The notes: generated by a model not told the origin, from the letters alone. A DNA stretch of 64,000 nt from Enterocloster lavalensis (GCF_902364025.1 NZ_CABJCG010000023.1:1-64000); one strand, 5' to 3'. Counted from the first letter of the stretch, positions 16,726-25,645 are shown. Translations and numbers: made by a program.

Positions 16726-18075
16726 ATGGAATTGTTGGAGCAGATTGTCCGGGCCGGGGTTGTAGGCCTGGGAGGCGCCGGGTTTCCGACCGGTAAAAAA
16801 CTGGATTGCCGGGTGGAGTGGCTGATCGTCAACGGGGCCGAGTGCGAGCCGCTTCTGCGGACCGACCGCTACCTGATGCGCCACAATGCCGGACGGGTGG
16901 TCCGTGCGGCCGGGGCTGTGGCCCGGATGGTGGGGGCAAAGCACTGCGTGATCGCGCTGAAGCGCGCGTACACGGAGGAATGGAAGGCCCTGGAGGCGGC
17001 GCTGGTGGGGGAAGGAACCGTCCCCATCGAACTCTTCCCCTTAGACAGCTTTTACCCCGCCGGAGACGAGCAGGTTCTGGTGTACGAGGTGACGGAGCGG
17101 GTGGTTCCGCCCGCCGGAATCCCCCTGGACGTGGGGGCGGTGGTGTCCAACCTGGCTACCATGAACGCCATCAGCGACGCCATGGACGGGATTCCCCTGA
17201 CGAAGAAATACATCACCGTAACCGGTGAGGTCAAGCGCCCCACCATCGTGAGAGCGCCGGTGGGAACGTCATTTGAGGAGTGCATCCGTCTGGCCGGAGG
17301 AAGCAAAGAGGAGCGCTACTGCGTCATAGACGGCGGCCCCATGATGGGAAAGGTCATGGGCTACGAGGAGGCCAGGGAGGCGGCGGTGACCAAGACCACC
17401 TCTGGCATCATCGTGCTGGACGAGGACCATTATCTGAGCGTCCTGTCGAAAACGCCGGTGGGGCGGATGAAACGTCTGGCCTCGGCGGCCTGTATCCAGT
17501 GCAGCTACTGCACCCAGCTCTGTCCCAGGAATCTGCTGGGCCATCCCCTGGAACCCCACAAGATCATGCGGCGGTTCGCGGCGGGCGGCGATATCCCGTC
17601 CCTGCTGGACGATCCGGCAGTGCGCCAGGCGGCTATCTGCTGCCAGTGCGGGGTCTGCGAGCAGTACGCCTGCCCCATGGGGCTGACGCCCCGCAGGATC
17701 AACGCGCTGATCCGGGACGAGATGAGAAAGGCCGGTATCCCCTATGAGCGTCGTGAGGCCCTCTGGGAGGCCGATCCTGAGCGGAGAAACCGGAAGCTGC
17801 CCACCAAACGGGCGGCGGCCAGGTCCGGGGTGCTGGACTATTACGACTTTGAAATTGACACTCTGGCGGAAGCCGCGCCTTCCACGGTGCGGATTTCCCT
17901 GCGGCAGAACATGGGAGCGCCGGCGCAGCCGGTGGTCCAGGAGGGGGACCGGGTCCGGGAGGGCCAGCTGATCGCCCGCTGCCCGGAGGGAAAGCTGGGG
18001 GCTGATATACACGCCGGTATCGGCGGTGTGGTGACAAAGGTGACGGACTATATTGTGATTGAGGCGAGGGGGTGA
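16726..18075 (+). CDS. PduS-like cobalamin reductase / RnfC-type iron-sulfur flavoprotein
   Basis: This 449-residue protein belongs to the PduS/RnfC family, which reduces corrinoid for the adenosyltransferase or moves electrons to or from NADH. The N-terminal FMN/NADH region contains GLGGAGFPTGKKL (about residues 11-23) and NGAECEPLLRTDR. An SLBB-type region follows. Two 4Fe-4S motifs are CIQCSYCTQLCP (about residues 256-267) and CCQCGVCEQYACP (about residues 305-317). A C-terminal lipoyl-like barrel ends the protein. It sits next to the PduT-like shell protein, which carries its own cluster-binding cysteine, as in 1,2-propanediol operons, so electrons may pass through the shell. Confidence 0.88.
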   Translation: MELLEQIVRAGVVGLGGAGFPTGKKLDCRVEWLIVNGAECEPLLRTDRYLMRHNAGRVVRAAGAVARMVGAKHCVIALKRAYTEEWKALEAALVGEGTVPIELFPLDSFYPAGDEQVLVYEVTERVVPPAGIPLDVGAVVSNLATMNAISDAMDGIPLTKKYITVTGEVKRPTIVRAPVGTSFEECIRLAGGSKEERYCVIDGGPMMGKVMGYEEAREAAVTKTTSGIIVLDEDHYLSVLSKTPVGRMKRLASAACIQCSYCTQLCPRNLLGHPLEPHKIMRRFAAGGDIPSLLDDPAVRQAAICCQCGVCEQYACPMGLTPRRINALIRDEMRKAGIPYERREALWEADPERRNRKLPTKRAAARSGVLDYYDFEIDTLAEAAPSTVRISLRQNMGAPAQPVVQEGDRVREGQLIARCPEGKLGADIHAGIGGVVTKVTDYIVIEARG

Positions 18076-18626
18076 TGGCCTTGGAAGCCATAGGATTTTT
18101 GGAACTGAACAGCATTGCCAGGGGGATTGAAGCCGCGGACCGGATTTTAAAGACCGCGGACACCCGCCTGCTGTACGCCAAAGCAGGCTGTCCTGGCAAA
18201 TATACGGTGCTCTTTTCCGGGGAGGTGGCGGCGGTGACGTCGTCTCTGGAGGCCGGAAAACAGACCGGCGGCCATTTTGTGGTGGATTCGGTGGTGATTC
18301 CCCGGGTGCACCCGCAGGTGATAAAGGCCATCAACATGTCGGTGGAGCCGGTGGACGTGAACGCCCTGGGCGTGATGGAGTATTTTACCATCACCGCCGC
18401 GGTATATGGGGCGGACGCCGCTGTGAAGGCGGCCGAGGTGGATCTGATGGACGTGCGCCTGGGAACCGGAATCGGCGGCAAATCCTTCGTGGTGCTGACC
18501 GGGGAAGTGGCCTCGGTGGAAACGGCGGTGGAGGCCGGGCTTGCCAGGGCGGCCGAGGATGGGATCGTGGTGTCAAGCGTTGTGATCCCCAACCCCAGGA
18601 GGGCTATTTTTGAGAGTTTAATGTGA
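18075..18626 (+). CDS. PduT-like tandem-BMC shell protein with putative 4Fe-4S pore
   Basis: This is a two-domain BMC-T protein of about 183 residues. In Salmonella PduT, one cysteine per chain in a CPGKF loop holds a 4Fe-4S cluster at the trimer pore. The same loop is present here as [14 protein letters not shown] near residues 37-50. BMC repeats are [22 protein letters not shown] and [26 protein letters not shown]. The start is ATG at 18075, which overlaps the PduS-like stop by one base. A GTG three bases earlier is also possible. Pairing with the upstream reductase gene suggests an electron conduit across the shell. Confidence 0.9.
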   Translation: MALEAIGFLELNSIARGIEAADRILKTADTRLLYAKAGCPGKYTVLFSGEVAAVTSSLEAGKQTGGHFVVDSVVIPRVHPQVIKAINMSVEPVDVNALGVMEYFTITAAVYGADAAVKAAEVDLMDVRLGTGIGGKSFVVLTGEVASVETAVEAGLARAAEDGIVVSSVVIPNPRRAIFESLM

Positions 18627-18636
18627 GGGCAACCGG

Positions 18637-18987
18637 ATGGAATTTCAGAATAAACAGCGGATTATACAGGAATTTGTTCCCGGCAAGCAGGTGACCATGG
18701 CGCATCTGATCGCCAACCCGGACGGAGATATCTACAAGAAGCTGGGAGTTGTGGGGGACGTCAGAGGGGCGTTGGGGATTCTCACCATCACGCCCAGCGA
18801 GGCGGCGATCATCGGCGCGGACGTGGCCGTCAAGGCGGCGGAGGTCAGCCTGGTGTTCGTGGACCGGTTTTCAGGGTCCCTGGTGATCTGCGGGGACGTG
18901 GCCAGCGTGGAAGCTTCGCTGAAAGCGGTTCTGGATGTTCTGGAACACACCCTGAAATTTACGCCCACTGAGATCACAAGATCGTGA
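18637..18987 (+). CDS. eutS: Microcompartment shell protein EutS
   Basis: EutS is a circularly permuted BMC hexamer with a bent shape, thought to help edges or curvature of the shell. The signature start [21 protein letters not shown] and the later [22 protein letters not shown] match my recollection of enterobacterial EutS closely. The length is 116 residues. The gene follows the PduT-like gene by 10 bp and precedes eutP by 6 bp. Together they form the tail of the shell-protein block. Confidence 0.95.
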   Translation: MEFQNKQRIIQEFVPGKQVTMAHLIANPDGDIYKKLGVVGDVRGALGILTITPSEAAIIGADVAVKAAEVSLVFVDRFSGSLVICGDVASVEASLKAVLDVLEHTLKFTPTEITRS

Positions 18988-18993
18988 GGAAAA

Positions 18994-19452
18994 ATGAAAC
19001 GGGTAATCATGATTGGACGCGTGTCCTGTGGGAAAACCACGCTCTGCCAGAGACTGGTGGGGGACCCGCTGGTGTATAAAAAGACGCAGACGGTGGAGAT
19101 CATCGGGCAGGCCATCGACACGCCGGGAGAATATGCGGAAAACAGAAGGCTGATGCGGGGACTTACGGTCACCGCGGTGGATGCGGATTTGATCGTATTT
19201 CTCCAGAGCTGTGTGGACGGGGAGTGCAGCTTCTCGCCCGGCCAGGCGTCCATGTTCGGCGCGCCGGCCGTGGGAGTTGTCACAAAGACCGATCTCGCGC
19301 CGGACGAGGCGTCAAAGGCCCGGGCCAGAGAGCTGTTGGAGCTGGCGGGGGTCCAAAAGGTGTTTCTTGTCTCCAGTGTGACCGGAGAGGGAATAGTGGA
19401 ATTTGCAGAGTTTCTGCAAACGGAACAAGCTTCTGCGGGACAGAACGGGTGA
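18994..19452 (+). CDS. eutP: EutP/PduV-family P-loop protein
   Basis: This is a 152-residue Ras-like P-loop protein. The Walker A is GRVSCGKTTL (residues 8-17), switch elements include DTPGEYAENRRLMRGL, and the base-recognition motif is TKTD near residue 89. Salmonella EutP was reported to have acetate kinase activity, and PduV-type relatives are linked to microcompartment movement, so two roles are possible. The gene is last in the shell block, 6 bp after eutS. In many Firmicutes eutP opens the operon, so a terminal position is a local rearrangement. The ABC importer genes start 48 bp downstream. Confidence 0.92.
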   Translation: MKRVIMIGRVSCGKTTLCQRLVGDPLVYKKTQTVEIIGQAIDTPGEYAENRRLMRGLTVTAVDADLIVFLQSCVDGECSFSPGQASMFGAPAVGVVTKTDLAPDEASKARARELLELAGVQKVFLVSSVTGEGIVEFAEFLQTEQASAGQNG

Positions 19453-19500
19453 AGGCCCGGAACGATATCGCAGGGCGCTCAATGAAAGGAGAGGAAGTCT

Positions 19501-20598
19501 ATGGAAAAAAGCTTAAAGAAGGCAGTTGGAATCTCACTGTGTGCGGCAATCGCATTGCAGCTGGCAGCCTGCGGAGGAAGCAAGAAGGCGGAAGCGGTGG
19601 ATTTGAACGCTGCGTCCCTTGATAAGATTATCGAGGAAGCCAAGAAAGAGGGCAAGCTGGAGTCCGTTGGAATGCCCGGCTCCTGGGCCAACTGGCAGGG
19701 AACCTGGGACGGCATCGAGGCTGAGTACGGCATCGAGCACAACGACACGGATATGAGCTCCGGCGAGGAGATCGCCATGTTCGAGGCGGAGAAGAACGCG
19801 CCCACCAAGGACATCGGCGACGTGGGCCACAAGTTCGGCCCCGAGGCCAAGGAGAAGGGCGTCACCCAGTCCTACAAGACCAGCTACTGGGACAGCGTGC
19901 CGGATTGGGCAAAGGATCCCGACGGCCACTGGATGATCGCCTACACCGGCGCAACTACGTTTATCACCAACACGGACCTGGTGTCCAACCCGCCCAAGAG
20001 CTGGGACGATGTGAGAAAGGGCGACTACAAGCTGACCATCGGCGACGTGGTGACCGGAGCCACCGGACAGGGCAACGTGCTGGCCACAGCCTATGCCTTC
20101 GGCGGTGACATGGACAATCTGGATCCCGCCTTTGAGTTCTGGAAAGAAATGGCAAAAGCCGGACGGATCGACCAGGGCGACATTCTGTTACAGAGAATCC
20201 AGGCAGGCGAAGTGGAAGTGGGTGTAACCTGGAGCTACAACGCGCTGACCTACCGGGATCAGACCCCCAACTACAAATTTGACGTGTGCGTGCCCTCCGA
20301 CGGTTCCATCATGAGCGGATACGCCTCCATCATCAACAAATACGCGCCTCATCCCTACGCCGCGGCTCTCGCCAGAGAATATATCTTCAGCGACAAGGGA
20401 CAGACCAACTTAGCCATCGCGGGCGCAATCCCCACCAGAACGGATTTTGTGGTTCCCCAGGAGATTCAGGACAAGACCATCCCTCAGGAGCAGACCAAGA
20501 ATTCCGTGCCGGTGACCGATCCCGCCAAATACGCCGAGGTTTGTGAGAAGATCGCCCAGACCTGGCAGGAAGAGATCATCCCGCTGATGAGCCAGTAA
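19501..20598 (+). CDS. ABC importer substrate-binding lipoprotein (AfuA/PotD-like)
   Basis: This 365-residue binding protein has a lipoprotein signal peptide with lipobox LAAC (C24). The mature chain follows the type II periplasmic-binding-protein pattern of the iron/polyamine/2-aminoethylphosphonate group: DKIIEEAKKEGKLE near the N-terminus, TNTDLVSNPPKSWDDV in the middle, and a hinge-region GVTWSYNAL. Several tryptophans and tyrosines lie in likely ligand-facing loops (SWANWQGTWDG, SYWDSVPDWAKD), consistent with an amine ligand bound by cation-pi contacts. Position 48 bp after eutP with an AGGAG site, and the absence of eutH, lead me to suggest ethanolamine or a related amine. This is inference. 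Confidence 0.85.
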   Translation: MEKSLKKAVGISLCAAIALQLAACGGSKKAEAVDLNAASLDKIIEEAKKEGKLESVGMPGSWANWQGTWDGIEAEYGIEHNDTDMSSGEEIAMFEAEKNAPTKDIGDVGHKFGPEAKEKGVTQSYKTSYWDSVPDWAKDPDGHWMIAYTGATTFITNTDLVSNPPKSWDDVRKGDYKLTIGDVVTGATGQGNVLATAYAFGGDMDNLDPAFEFWKEMAKAGRIDQGDILLQRIQAGEVEVGVTWSYNALTYRDQTPNYKFDVCVPSDGSIMSGYASIINKYAPHPYAAALAREYIFSDKGQTNLAIAGAIPTRTDFVVPQEIQDKTIPQEQTKNSVPVTDPAKYAEVCEKIAQTWQEEIIPLMSQ

Positions 20599-20681
20599 CT
20601 GGACAATCGCCGGCAAGCGGCCCATTGCCTCCAGCAATCGCACGCCAGCTTTGCAGGCGGCCCATTGTATTCAATGAAACG

Positions 20682-20714
20682 GCCGGGAAGGGGAAGCAGT
20701 TTCCGCTTCCCGGC
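20682..20714 (+). terminator. Intercistronic hairpin between binding protein and permease genes
   Basis: GCCGGGAAG (20682-20690) pairs with CTTCCCGGC (20706-20714), with an inner GGAA/TTTC pairing. Only TTCTGAAAA follows, so it is probably a partial terminator or RNA-stabilising stem. That would let the binding protein be made in excess over the permease. The 198-bp gap also holds two copies of GCGGCCCATTG (about 20619 and 20658). Confidence 0.55.
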
Positions 20715-20796
20715 TTCTGAAAACGGGGATTCGGATAGACCGTGCCATATCCCTGATTTGTAAGTCGATGCACAACGACGGAATGGGAATGATCGT

Positions 20797-21654
20797 ATGA
20801 AAAAAAACAAAAACAGGATATACTTGCTGGCATTACTGCCGTTTATAGTTGTGACATTCCTCTTTGAACTGATCCCGTTAATCATGATTATTTTCAACAG
20901 CTTCATGCCCGAGGGGTCCTTTGGATTCACGCTGGAGCACTACAAGGATATTTTCACCAAGGCGCTGTACCAGAGGGCCATCATCAACAGTATCCTGATA
21001 TCCTTAACGTCATCCATCATCGGTATCATCATCGCGTTTTTCGGGGGAATGGCAGTCCACCAGGTGGGAAATGGCAGCAAGATTAAAAATGCATTTTTGA
21101 CAGTATTGAACATGACGTCCAACTTTGCAGGCGTGCCCCTGGCATTTGCGTACATGATCCTGTTAGGCAATTCCGGCCTGATGGTTCAGTTCGGCAAGGA
21201 TTTTGGGATCGACGCCCTTGCAAATTACAACCTTTACACATCGGGGGGCCTGCGGCTGATCTACGTGTACTTCCAGATCCCCTTATCCACACTGCTTCTG
21301 ATCCCGGCATTCGAGGGAATCCGCCATGAATGGCAGGAAGCGGCTACCCTGATGGGAGCCAGAAACGCGCAGTTCTGGTATAAAATCGGCGTTCCGATTT
21401 TGCTTCCCAGCATTTTGGGAACCGTCAGCGTGCTTTTCGCCAACGCCCTGGCCGCCTACGCCACGGCTTACGCCCTGCTGATGAACAACTACGCCCTGCT
21501 GCCCATCAATGTGTCCGGTATGTTCGTGGGCGACGTCACCCAGAGAAAGGAAATGGGCGGCGCCCTTTCCGTAATCATGATGATTCTGATGGTATGCGCC
21601 ATTTTAATCAATAACGCAATCACCAACAGGAGCAGGAAAGGGGTGGCAAGATGA
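20797..21654 (+). CDS. ABC importer permease, first subunit
   Basis: This is a 285-residue inner membrane permease of the PotB/AfuB type, with about six transmembrane helices. The coupling EAA loop that contacts the ATPase is EAATLMGARNAQFWYKIGVP near residues 184-203. The start is ATG at 20797, preceded by GGAATGGGAATGA. The gene overlaps the second permease by 4 bp (ATGA), showing translational coupling. Together with the lipoprotein upstream and the ATPase downstream it forms a complete type I importer. Confidence 0.88.
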   Translation: MKKNKNRIYLLALLPFIVVTFLFELIPLIMIIFNSFMPEGSFGFTLEHYKDIFTKALYQRAIINSILISLTSSIIGIIIAFFGGMAVHQVGNGSKIKNAFLTVLNMTSNFAGVPLAFAYMILLGNSGLMVQFGKDFGIDALANYNLYTSGGLRLIYVYFQIPLSTLLLIPAFEGIRHEWQEAATLMGARNAQFWYKIGVPILLPSILGTVSVLFANALAAYATAYALLMNNYALLPINVSGMFVGDVTQRKEMGGALSVIMMILMVCAILINNAITNRSRKGVAR

Positions 21655-22457
21655 AGAAGAAAAATACGGCTGCGGTCATTTTTATTGCGCTGGTCATGAT
21701 TTATCTGCTGATCCCCCTGTTTGTGACCGCGGTTTACTCCGCATTTGAAAAATGGACCAGTCTGCTGCCGGAGCATTTTCAAATGATACATTATGTGCAG
21801 CTGCTGACGGAAAAGGACTTCCTGATGTCCCTTCTGCGCACCCTGATCATCTGCGTGATTCCCATCGCGCTGACGGTGCTTTTGGTTCTGCTGGCGCTGT
21901 TTGTCACGACCATTTATTTTCCGCAACTGGAGAAATACGTCCAGCTGCTGTGCATGATCCCCTACATGATCCAGGGCGTTATCCTTTCAGTCAGCATCAT
22001 TTCCCTGTATGCCGGCTCGCCTACGTTCCTCAGCAACCGGATCATCATGCTGACGGGGGCCTACTGCATTATCATTCTCCCCTACATCTACCAGGGCATC
22101 CGCAACAGCATGCGGGCGGTCAACATGAAAATGCTTCTGGAGGCGGCGGAGATGCTGGGCTGCACCAAGCTTTACGGCTTTTTCCGGGTGGTGGTGCCCA
22201 ATATTATTTCCGGCATCACGGTATCCTCCCTTTTGGCGGTGGGAATCATTTTCGGAGATTATGTCCTGGTTCGGAACATTGCGGGGACATCCTTCAAAAA
22301 TGTGCAGGTTTACTTATTCCTGGAGATGAAGCACTCCAGCACAAAGGCAAGCGCGGTGTTCGTGATCATCATGATCACCACTTTCCTGATCACGCTGCTG
22401 GTATTGCATTTGCAGAAGAGAGACTCGGCCAAACGGAGCCGGAAGGTAAAGGAGTAG
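21651..22457 (+). CDS. ABC importer permease, second subunit
   Basis: This is a 268-residue PotC-like permease with about six membrane helices. The EAA loop is EAAEMLGCTKLYGFFRVVVP near residues 164-183. It begins inside the end of the first permease gene (GGGGTGGCAAGATGA provides the ribosome site) and precedes the ATPase by 6 bp. The heterodimer with the preceding protein would form the membrane channel. Nothing in either permease shows the substrate. Confidence 0.88.
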   Translation: MKKKNTAAVIFIALVMIYLLIPLFVTAVYSAFEKWTSLLPEHFQMIHYVQLLTEKDFLMSLLRTLIICVIPIALTVLLVLLALFVTTIYFPQLEKYVQLLCMIPYMIQGVILSVSIISLYAGSPTFLSNRIIMLTGAYCIIILPYIYQGIRNSMRAVNMKMLLEAAEMLGCTKLYGFFRVVVPNIISGITVSSLLAVGIIFGDYVLVRNIAGTSFKNVQVYLFLEMKHSSTKASAVFVIIMITTFLITLLVLHLQKRDSAKRSRKVKE

Positions 22458-22463
22458 AAGCGT

Positions 22464-23474
22464 ATGGGATATATACAGTTTGAGGATGTACATAAGAGCT
22501 TCGGCAACAACGAAGTGTTGAAAGGGATCACCATGGGGGTGGAGAAGGGCCACATGGCTACCCTGCTGGGGCCCTCCGGCTGTGGCAAGAGCACGTTGCT
22601 CCGCTGTCTGGCGGGGCTGGAGGAAGTGACCACCGGCAAGGTGTATGTGGACGGAAAGGACATCACGGATGTGACGCCCAGAAACCGGAATATCGGAATG
22701 GTATTCCAGCAGTACAGCCTGTTCCCCAACATGAGCGTGTACCAGAACGTGGCCTTCGGCCTGAACATGCAGAAGAGCCCCAAGGACGAGGTGGAGCGGA
22801 AGGTGAAGGAAATGCTGAAGGTGGTGGGGCTGGAGGAGAAGATCGACCAGTATCCGGCCCAGCTCTCCGGCGGCCAGCAGCAGCGCGTGGCATTGGCCAG
22901 AGCCATTGTGACCGGGCCCAAGGTGCTGCTCCTCGACGAGCCGCTCAGCGCCATCGACGCCAAGCTGCGCCACAGCCTGCAGATCGAGATCCGCAGAATC
23001 CAGAAGGAATTCAATATGACCACCATTTTCGTGACCCACGACCAGGACGAGGCCATGGTCATGTCCGACGAGATCCACCTGTTCCACGACGGACGGATCG
23101 AGCAGTCCGGCACGCCCACGGAAATGTACACGGCGCCCAGGACAAGGTTCGCCGCGGGATTCATCGGCAGCTATAATATTTTCACCGCCGCGGAGTTTAA
23201 GAAGTTGTGCGGCGAGGATACGGACGCCCCGGACGTGGCCATCCGGCCGGAGGTAGTGCGGCTCAACTACGAGACTTCCGCCCCCGCTCCTCGGTACTAC
23301 GCCAAAGGAACCATTGTCAACAGCCTGTCCCACGGCAACCTGGTCCGCTACACGGTGCGCTGCCATGACATCGATATTAACTCGGATGTGATGTTTGAGA
23401 AGCACTCGCTGCTGGAAGTAGGGGAGGAGGTAGAGGTGTCGATTCGGAAGACGAATGTGATTATGTTGTATTAG
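22464..23474 (+). CDS. ABC importer ATPase (spermidine/iron type)
   Basis: This 336-residue ATPase powers the importer. Walker A is GPSGCGKST (residues 36-44), the signature is LSGGQQQR near residue 138, Walker B is LLLDEPLSAID and the switch histidine lies in VTHDQDEA. The C-terminal 90 residues form a TOBE-type regulatory domain, as in PotA and FbpC. It closes the operon and is followed by a strong terminator. The complete importer follows the ethanolamine shell genes with no promoter or terminator visible between eutP and the binding protein, so co-transcription is plausible. Confidence 0.93.
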   Translation: MGYIQFEDVHKSFGNNEVLKGITMGVEKGHMATLLGPSGCGKSTLLRCLAGLEEVTTGKVYVDGKDITDVTPRNRNIGMVFQQYSLFPNMSVYQNVAFGLNMQKSPKDEVERKVKEMLKVVGLEEKIDQYPAQLSGGQQQRVALARAIVTGPKVLLLDEPLSAIDAKLRHSLQIEIRRIQKEFNMTTIFVTHDQDEAMVMSDEIHLFHDGRIEQSGTPTEMYTAPRTRFAAGFIGSYNIFTAAEFKKLCGEDTDAPDVAIRPEVVRLNYETSAPAPRYYAKGTIVNSLSHGNLVRYTVRCHDIDINSDVMFEKHSLLEVGEEVEVSIRKTNVIMLY

Positions 23475-23500
23475 GCGGAAATGTATTGATAAAAGGTTAG

Positions 23501-23562
23501 CCGCCGCAAGCTTCTGATATGGCCGGAAGGCTGTGGGTGTGAGGGGCTTGCGGCGGTTTTTT
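23501..23562 (+). terminator. Intrinsic terminator after the ABC importer
   Basis: CCGCCGCAAGC (23501-23511) pairs with GCTTGCGGCGG (23546-23556) and is followed by six T. This ends the eut/ABC transcription unit. Confidence 0.85.
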
Positions 23563-23597
23563 ACGGACATCCAAGAGAATGGGATAGAGGAGGGCTT

Positions 23598-25457
23598 ATG
23601 TTTTGCCAAAAATGTGGAAAAGAGCTGGCGCAGGATGCTAATTTTTGTCCGTATTGTGGTGAAAAAGCAGACAGGGAGATGGTTGAGACTGCCCATGAAA
23701 CAAAGCGCGAAGCAAAACATAAAGGAAGGTTTTTGGGGATCGCGGTGCTGGCCGGTATCTCTTTTATCGCGATTTTGATTGGAATAGCCGCCAGGGATAA
23801 AAAACCGGATAATCGCCGGATTTTAGCGGATTTGAACCAATATGGATATACGCGGGAGATAACCTACCAGGTGGATGGCCCTGTCGGAGTCGATATGCAG
23901 ACCGTGTATGAGGCACATAAATTAACGGCTATATCCGCAAAAGAGATGAGGCAGAACACTGAGAAGGGACTTTATGAGGGATGGTTTCAGATTGAAGTGG
24001 AGGATGATTCCTTAAAGGGAACGGTTTTTGAACATGTGGTTTATAAATACCAGGGCAAAAACCAATGGGAATTGACAAAGCGTGAACCATTAAACGAGAA
24101 TCAGGAACGGTTTGTATACAGCGGCGCTGTTAGCGGAGAACGTATTGCCGCTATGTTTACAGAACCATTTTATGTGAAACAGGTAAACGTTCTTGAACAG
24201 GCGCATGATTGGGCTCAGGTACAAATTCTGGCAGTGAATCGCAATGGCTATTACGATTGCATGAATACAAAAACCATAGAGAAAAGTATTGAATTCAGCA
24301 TAACTGCTAAATTTATTTTTGATGCTGGGACTATGTGCTGGACTTGCCCGGATTTTGGGGAAATTGCGTCGGGCAGCACGCCGGTGGACGCAGAGATTAT
24401 AAATGATTTTATTTTTGACTCCAGTCAGGCGTATTTGGAAGAGGCATTTGATACGAATAAAATGTTTGTGGAAAGGCGGGCATTTAGCCATACCATTACA
24501 AATGACCAGATCAGCAATCAAGTGATTGCCAATCAGGAGGGGCTTCAGATATTGAGATGCGACTACCAGTCGAATGTGAAGATGAAGTATTATACATATG
24601 CAATCGACGGCTGTGTACTAGCTGCGTTTAATCAGCCTTCCGGCAAGGCTCCTGCGTTTACTTACCTGTTATGGAACGAATTTGATCCGGAAACAGAACG
24701 TGAAACATGGGATTTCAGCGGTGTGTTTTGGGTGGAATATGATGACAGTAATAAGAAAGGAAACTGTAATATGACGTTGCGGCATCCTTATCAGGGGGAC
24801 CCGGCGAAAGCATTTGTGCGCATTCAAAATATCCACGATACAGGGGAAGATCATGTTTTTGAAGGAGTATGTCCGGTGTCGGAACGGGAGTCCGGGGGAC
24901 TGAAAATTGAACAGATTCAGGTGCCGTTATATATGAATCAGGATTATATCTCCAAAGAATATCCCTTTATGCGAATGCTCAACGCAAGTTTACTGATTCA
25001 GCCAAACAAGCTGGAGTTTTCCAGTTCTTCTATGCTTACCTTTCTCCGCGTGAGCGGGATCGATGATGACGGCGATAAAATCCCGCAGAATGGAGACGAC
25101 AATGCTTCTTTGGGATTTCATATCGCAAAGGAGTATACCTTTGAGGGGCATACAAATGGTGGGAGACAGCCCTGCAGGATGTATCTGGAATATCCGTATA
25201 ATGGGGACCCATATACGGCGTTCGTGCGTTGTACAAATGAAAGAGATATCCTTCTGAAAGGAGTTCAGGAGGAAACACATAAGGTTGTGGAAGAAAAAAA
25301 GGGAGTCTTGCGCGTATACAACGTGGATATCCCGATCATAGAGGTCACATACAGTGACGGAACGTATAGCACGGGGGCTGCCTTGGGGGATATTTATATC
25401 TCGAAAGAGGAAATATGGCTGAACTTCTGGGGCACTAAAATTGTGTTGGAACCGTGA
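23598..25457 (+). CDS. Zinc-ribbon membrane protein with duplicated extracytoplasmic domain
   Basis: This 619-residue protein starts with a zinc ribbon (CQKCGKELAQDANFCPYCG, C3-x2-C and C-x2-C), then a polar stretch and one membrane helix at about residues 49-66. The rest, probably outside the cell, is of no known family. An internal duplication is visible. C-N-M-T-L-R-H-P-Y-Q-G-D-P-A-K-A-F-V-R near residue 390 matches C-R-M-Y-L-E-Y-P-Y-N-G-D-P-Y-T-A-F-V-R near residue 526. The gene is less GC-rich than its neighbours and stands alone between two hairpins, which hints at acquisition. GAGGAGGG precedes the ATG. Confidence 0.75.
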   Translation: MFCQKCGKELAQDANFCPYCGEKADREMVETAHETKREAKHKGRFLGIAVLAGISFIAILIGIAARDKKPDNRRILADLNQYGYTREITYQVDGPVGVDMQTVYEAHKLTAISAKEMRQNTEKGLYEGWFQIEVEDDSLKGTVFEHVVYKYQGKNQWELTKREPLNENQERFVYSGAVSGERIAAMFTEPFYVKQVNVLEQAHDWAQVQILAVNRNGYYDCMNTKTIEKSIEFSITAKFIFDAGTMCWTCPDFGEIASGSTPVDAEIINDFIFDSSQAYLEEAFDTNKMFVERRAFSHTITNDQISNQVIANQEGLQILRCDYQSNVKMKYYTYAIDGCVLAAFNQPSGKAPAFTYLLWNEFDPETERETWDFSGVFWVEYDDSNKKGNCNMTLRHPYQGDPAKAFVRIQNIHDTGEDHVFEGVCPVSERESGGLKIEQIQVPLYMNQDYISKEYPFMRMLNASLLIQPNKLEFSSSSMLTFLRVSGIDDDGDKIPQNGDDNASLGFHIAKEYTFEGHTNGGRQPCRMYLEYPYNGDPYTAFVRCTNERDILLKGVQEETHKVVEEKKGVLRVYNVDIPIIEVTYSDGTYSTGAALGDIYISKEEIWLNFWGTKIVLEP

Positions 25458-25471
25458 ATTATAAGAGGTAT

Positions 25472-25494
25472 GGGGCAGCCAATTCGGCTGCCCC
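25472..25494. terminator. Hairpin after the zinc-ribbon gene
   Basis: A perfect 9-bp stem, GGGGCAGCC (25472-25480) with GGCTGCCCC (25486-25494), has a 5-base loop and sits 15 bp after the stop codon. It lacks a T-tract, so termination is only likely. Confidence 0.5.
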
Positions 25495-25616
25495 TATGCC
25501 GCCTGTGGCGACAAGGTCAGGCTGCTGAGCGGATATGAAACTGCACGTAAATAATCAGAATATTCATAATATTTTGATTATAAAACTAAAAATATTGATT
25601 TTATAAAAGAAAAGTA

Positions 25617-25645
25617 TTGACAAAATACGGGATAACCCGTATACT
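25617..25645 (+). promoter_or_regulatory. Strong sigma-A promoter with operator-like inverted repeat in the spacer
   Basis: A perfect TTGACA (25617-25622) and TATACT (25640-25645) are separated by exactly 17 bp. The spacer holds ATACGGG (25625-25631) and CCCGTAT (25636-25642), a perfect 7-bp inverted repeat with a 4-bp centre, overlapping the -10. Such a placement is typical of a repressor operator. Confidence 0.8.

Noticed and set aside
15754..16944. Open frame of 396 codons opposite the eut hypothetical, eutN and pduS-like genes
   Set aside because: It is antisense to operon genes with good ribosome sites, and the composition is typical of a shadow frame.
22314..23720. Open frame of 468 codons on the minus strand opposite the ABC ATPase gene
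   Set aside because: It is antisense to a clear ATPase with all motifs, has histidine/arginine-rich composition and no ribosome site. It is a GC-content artefact.
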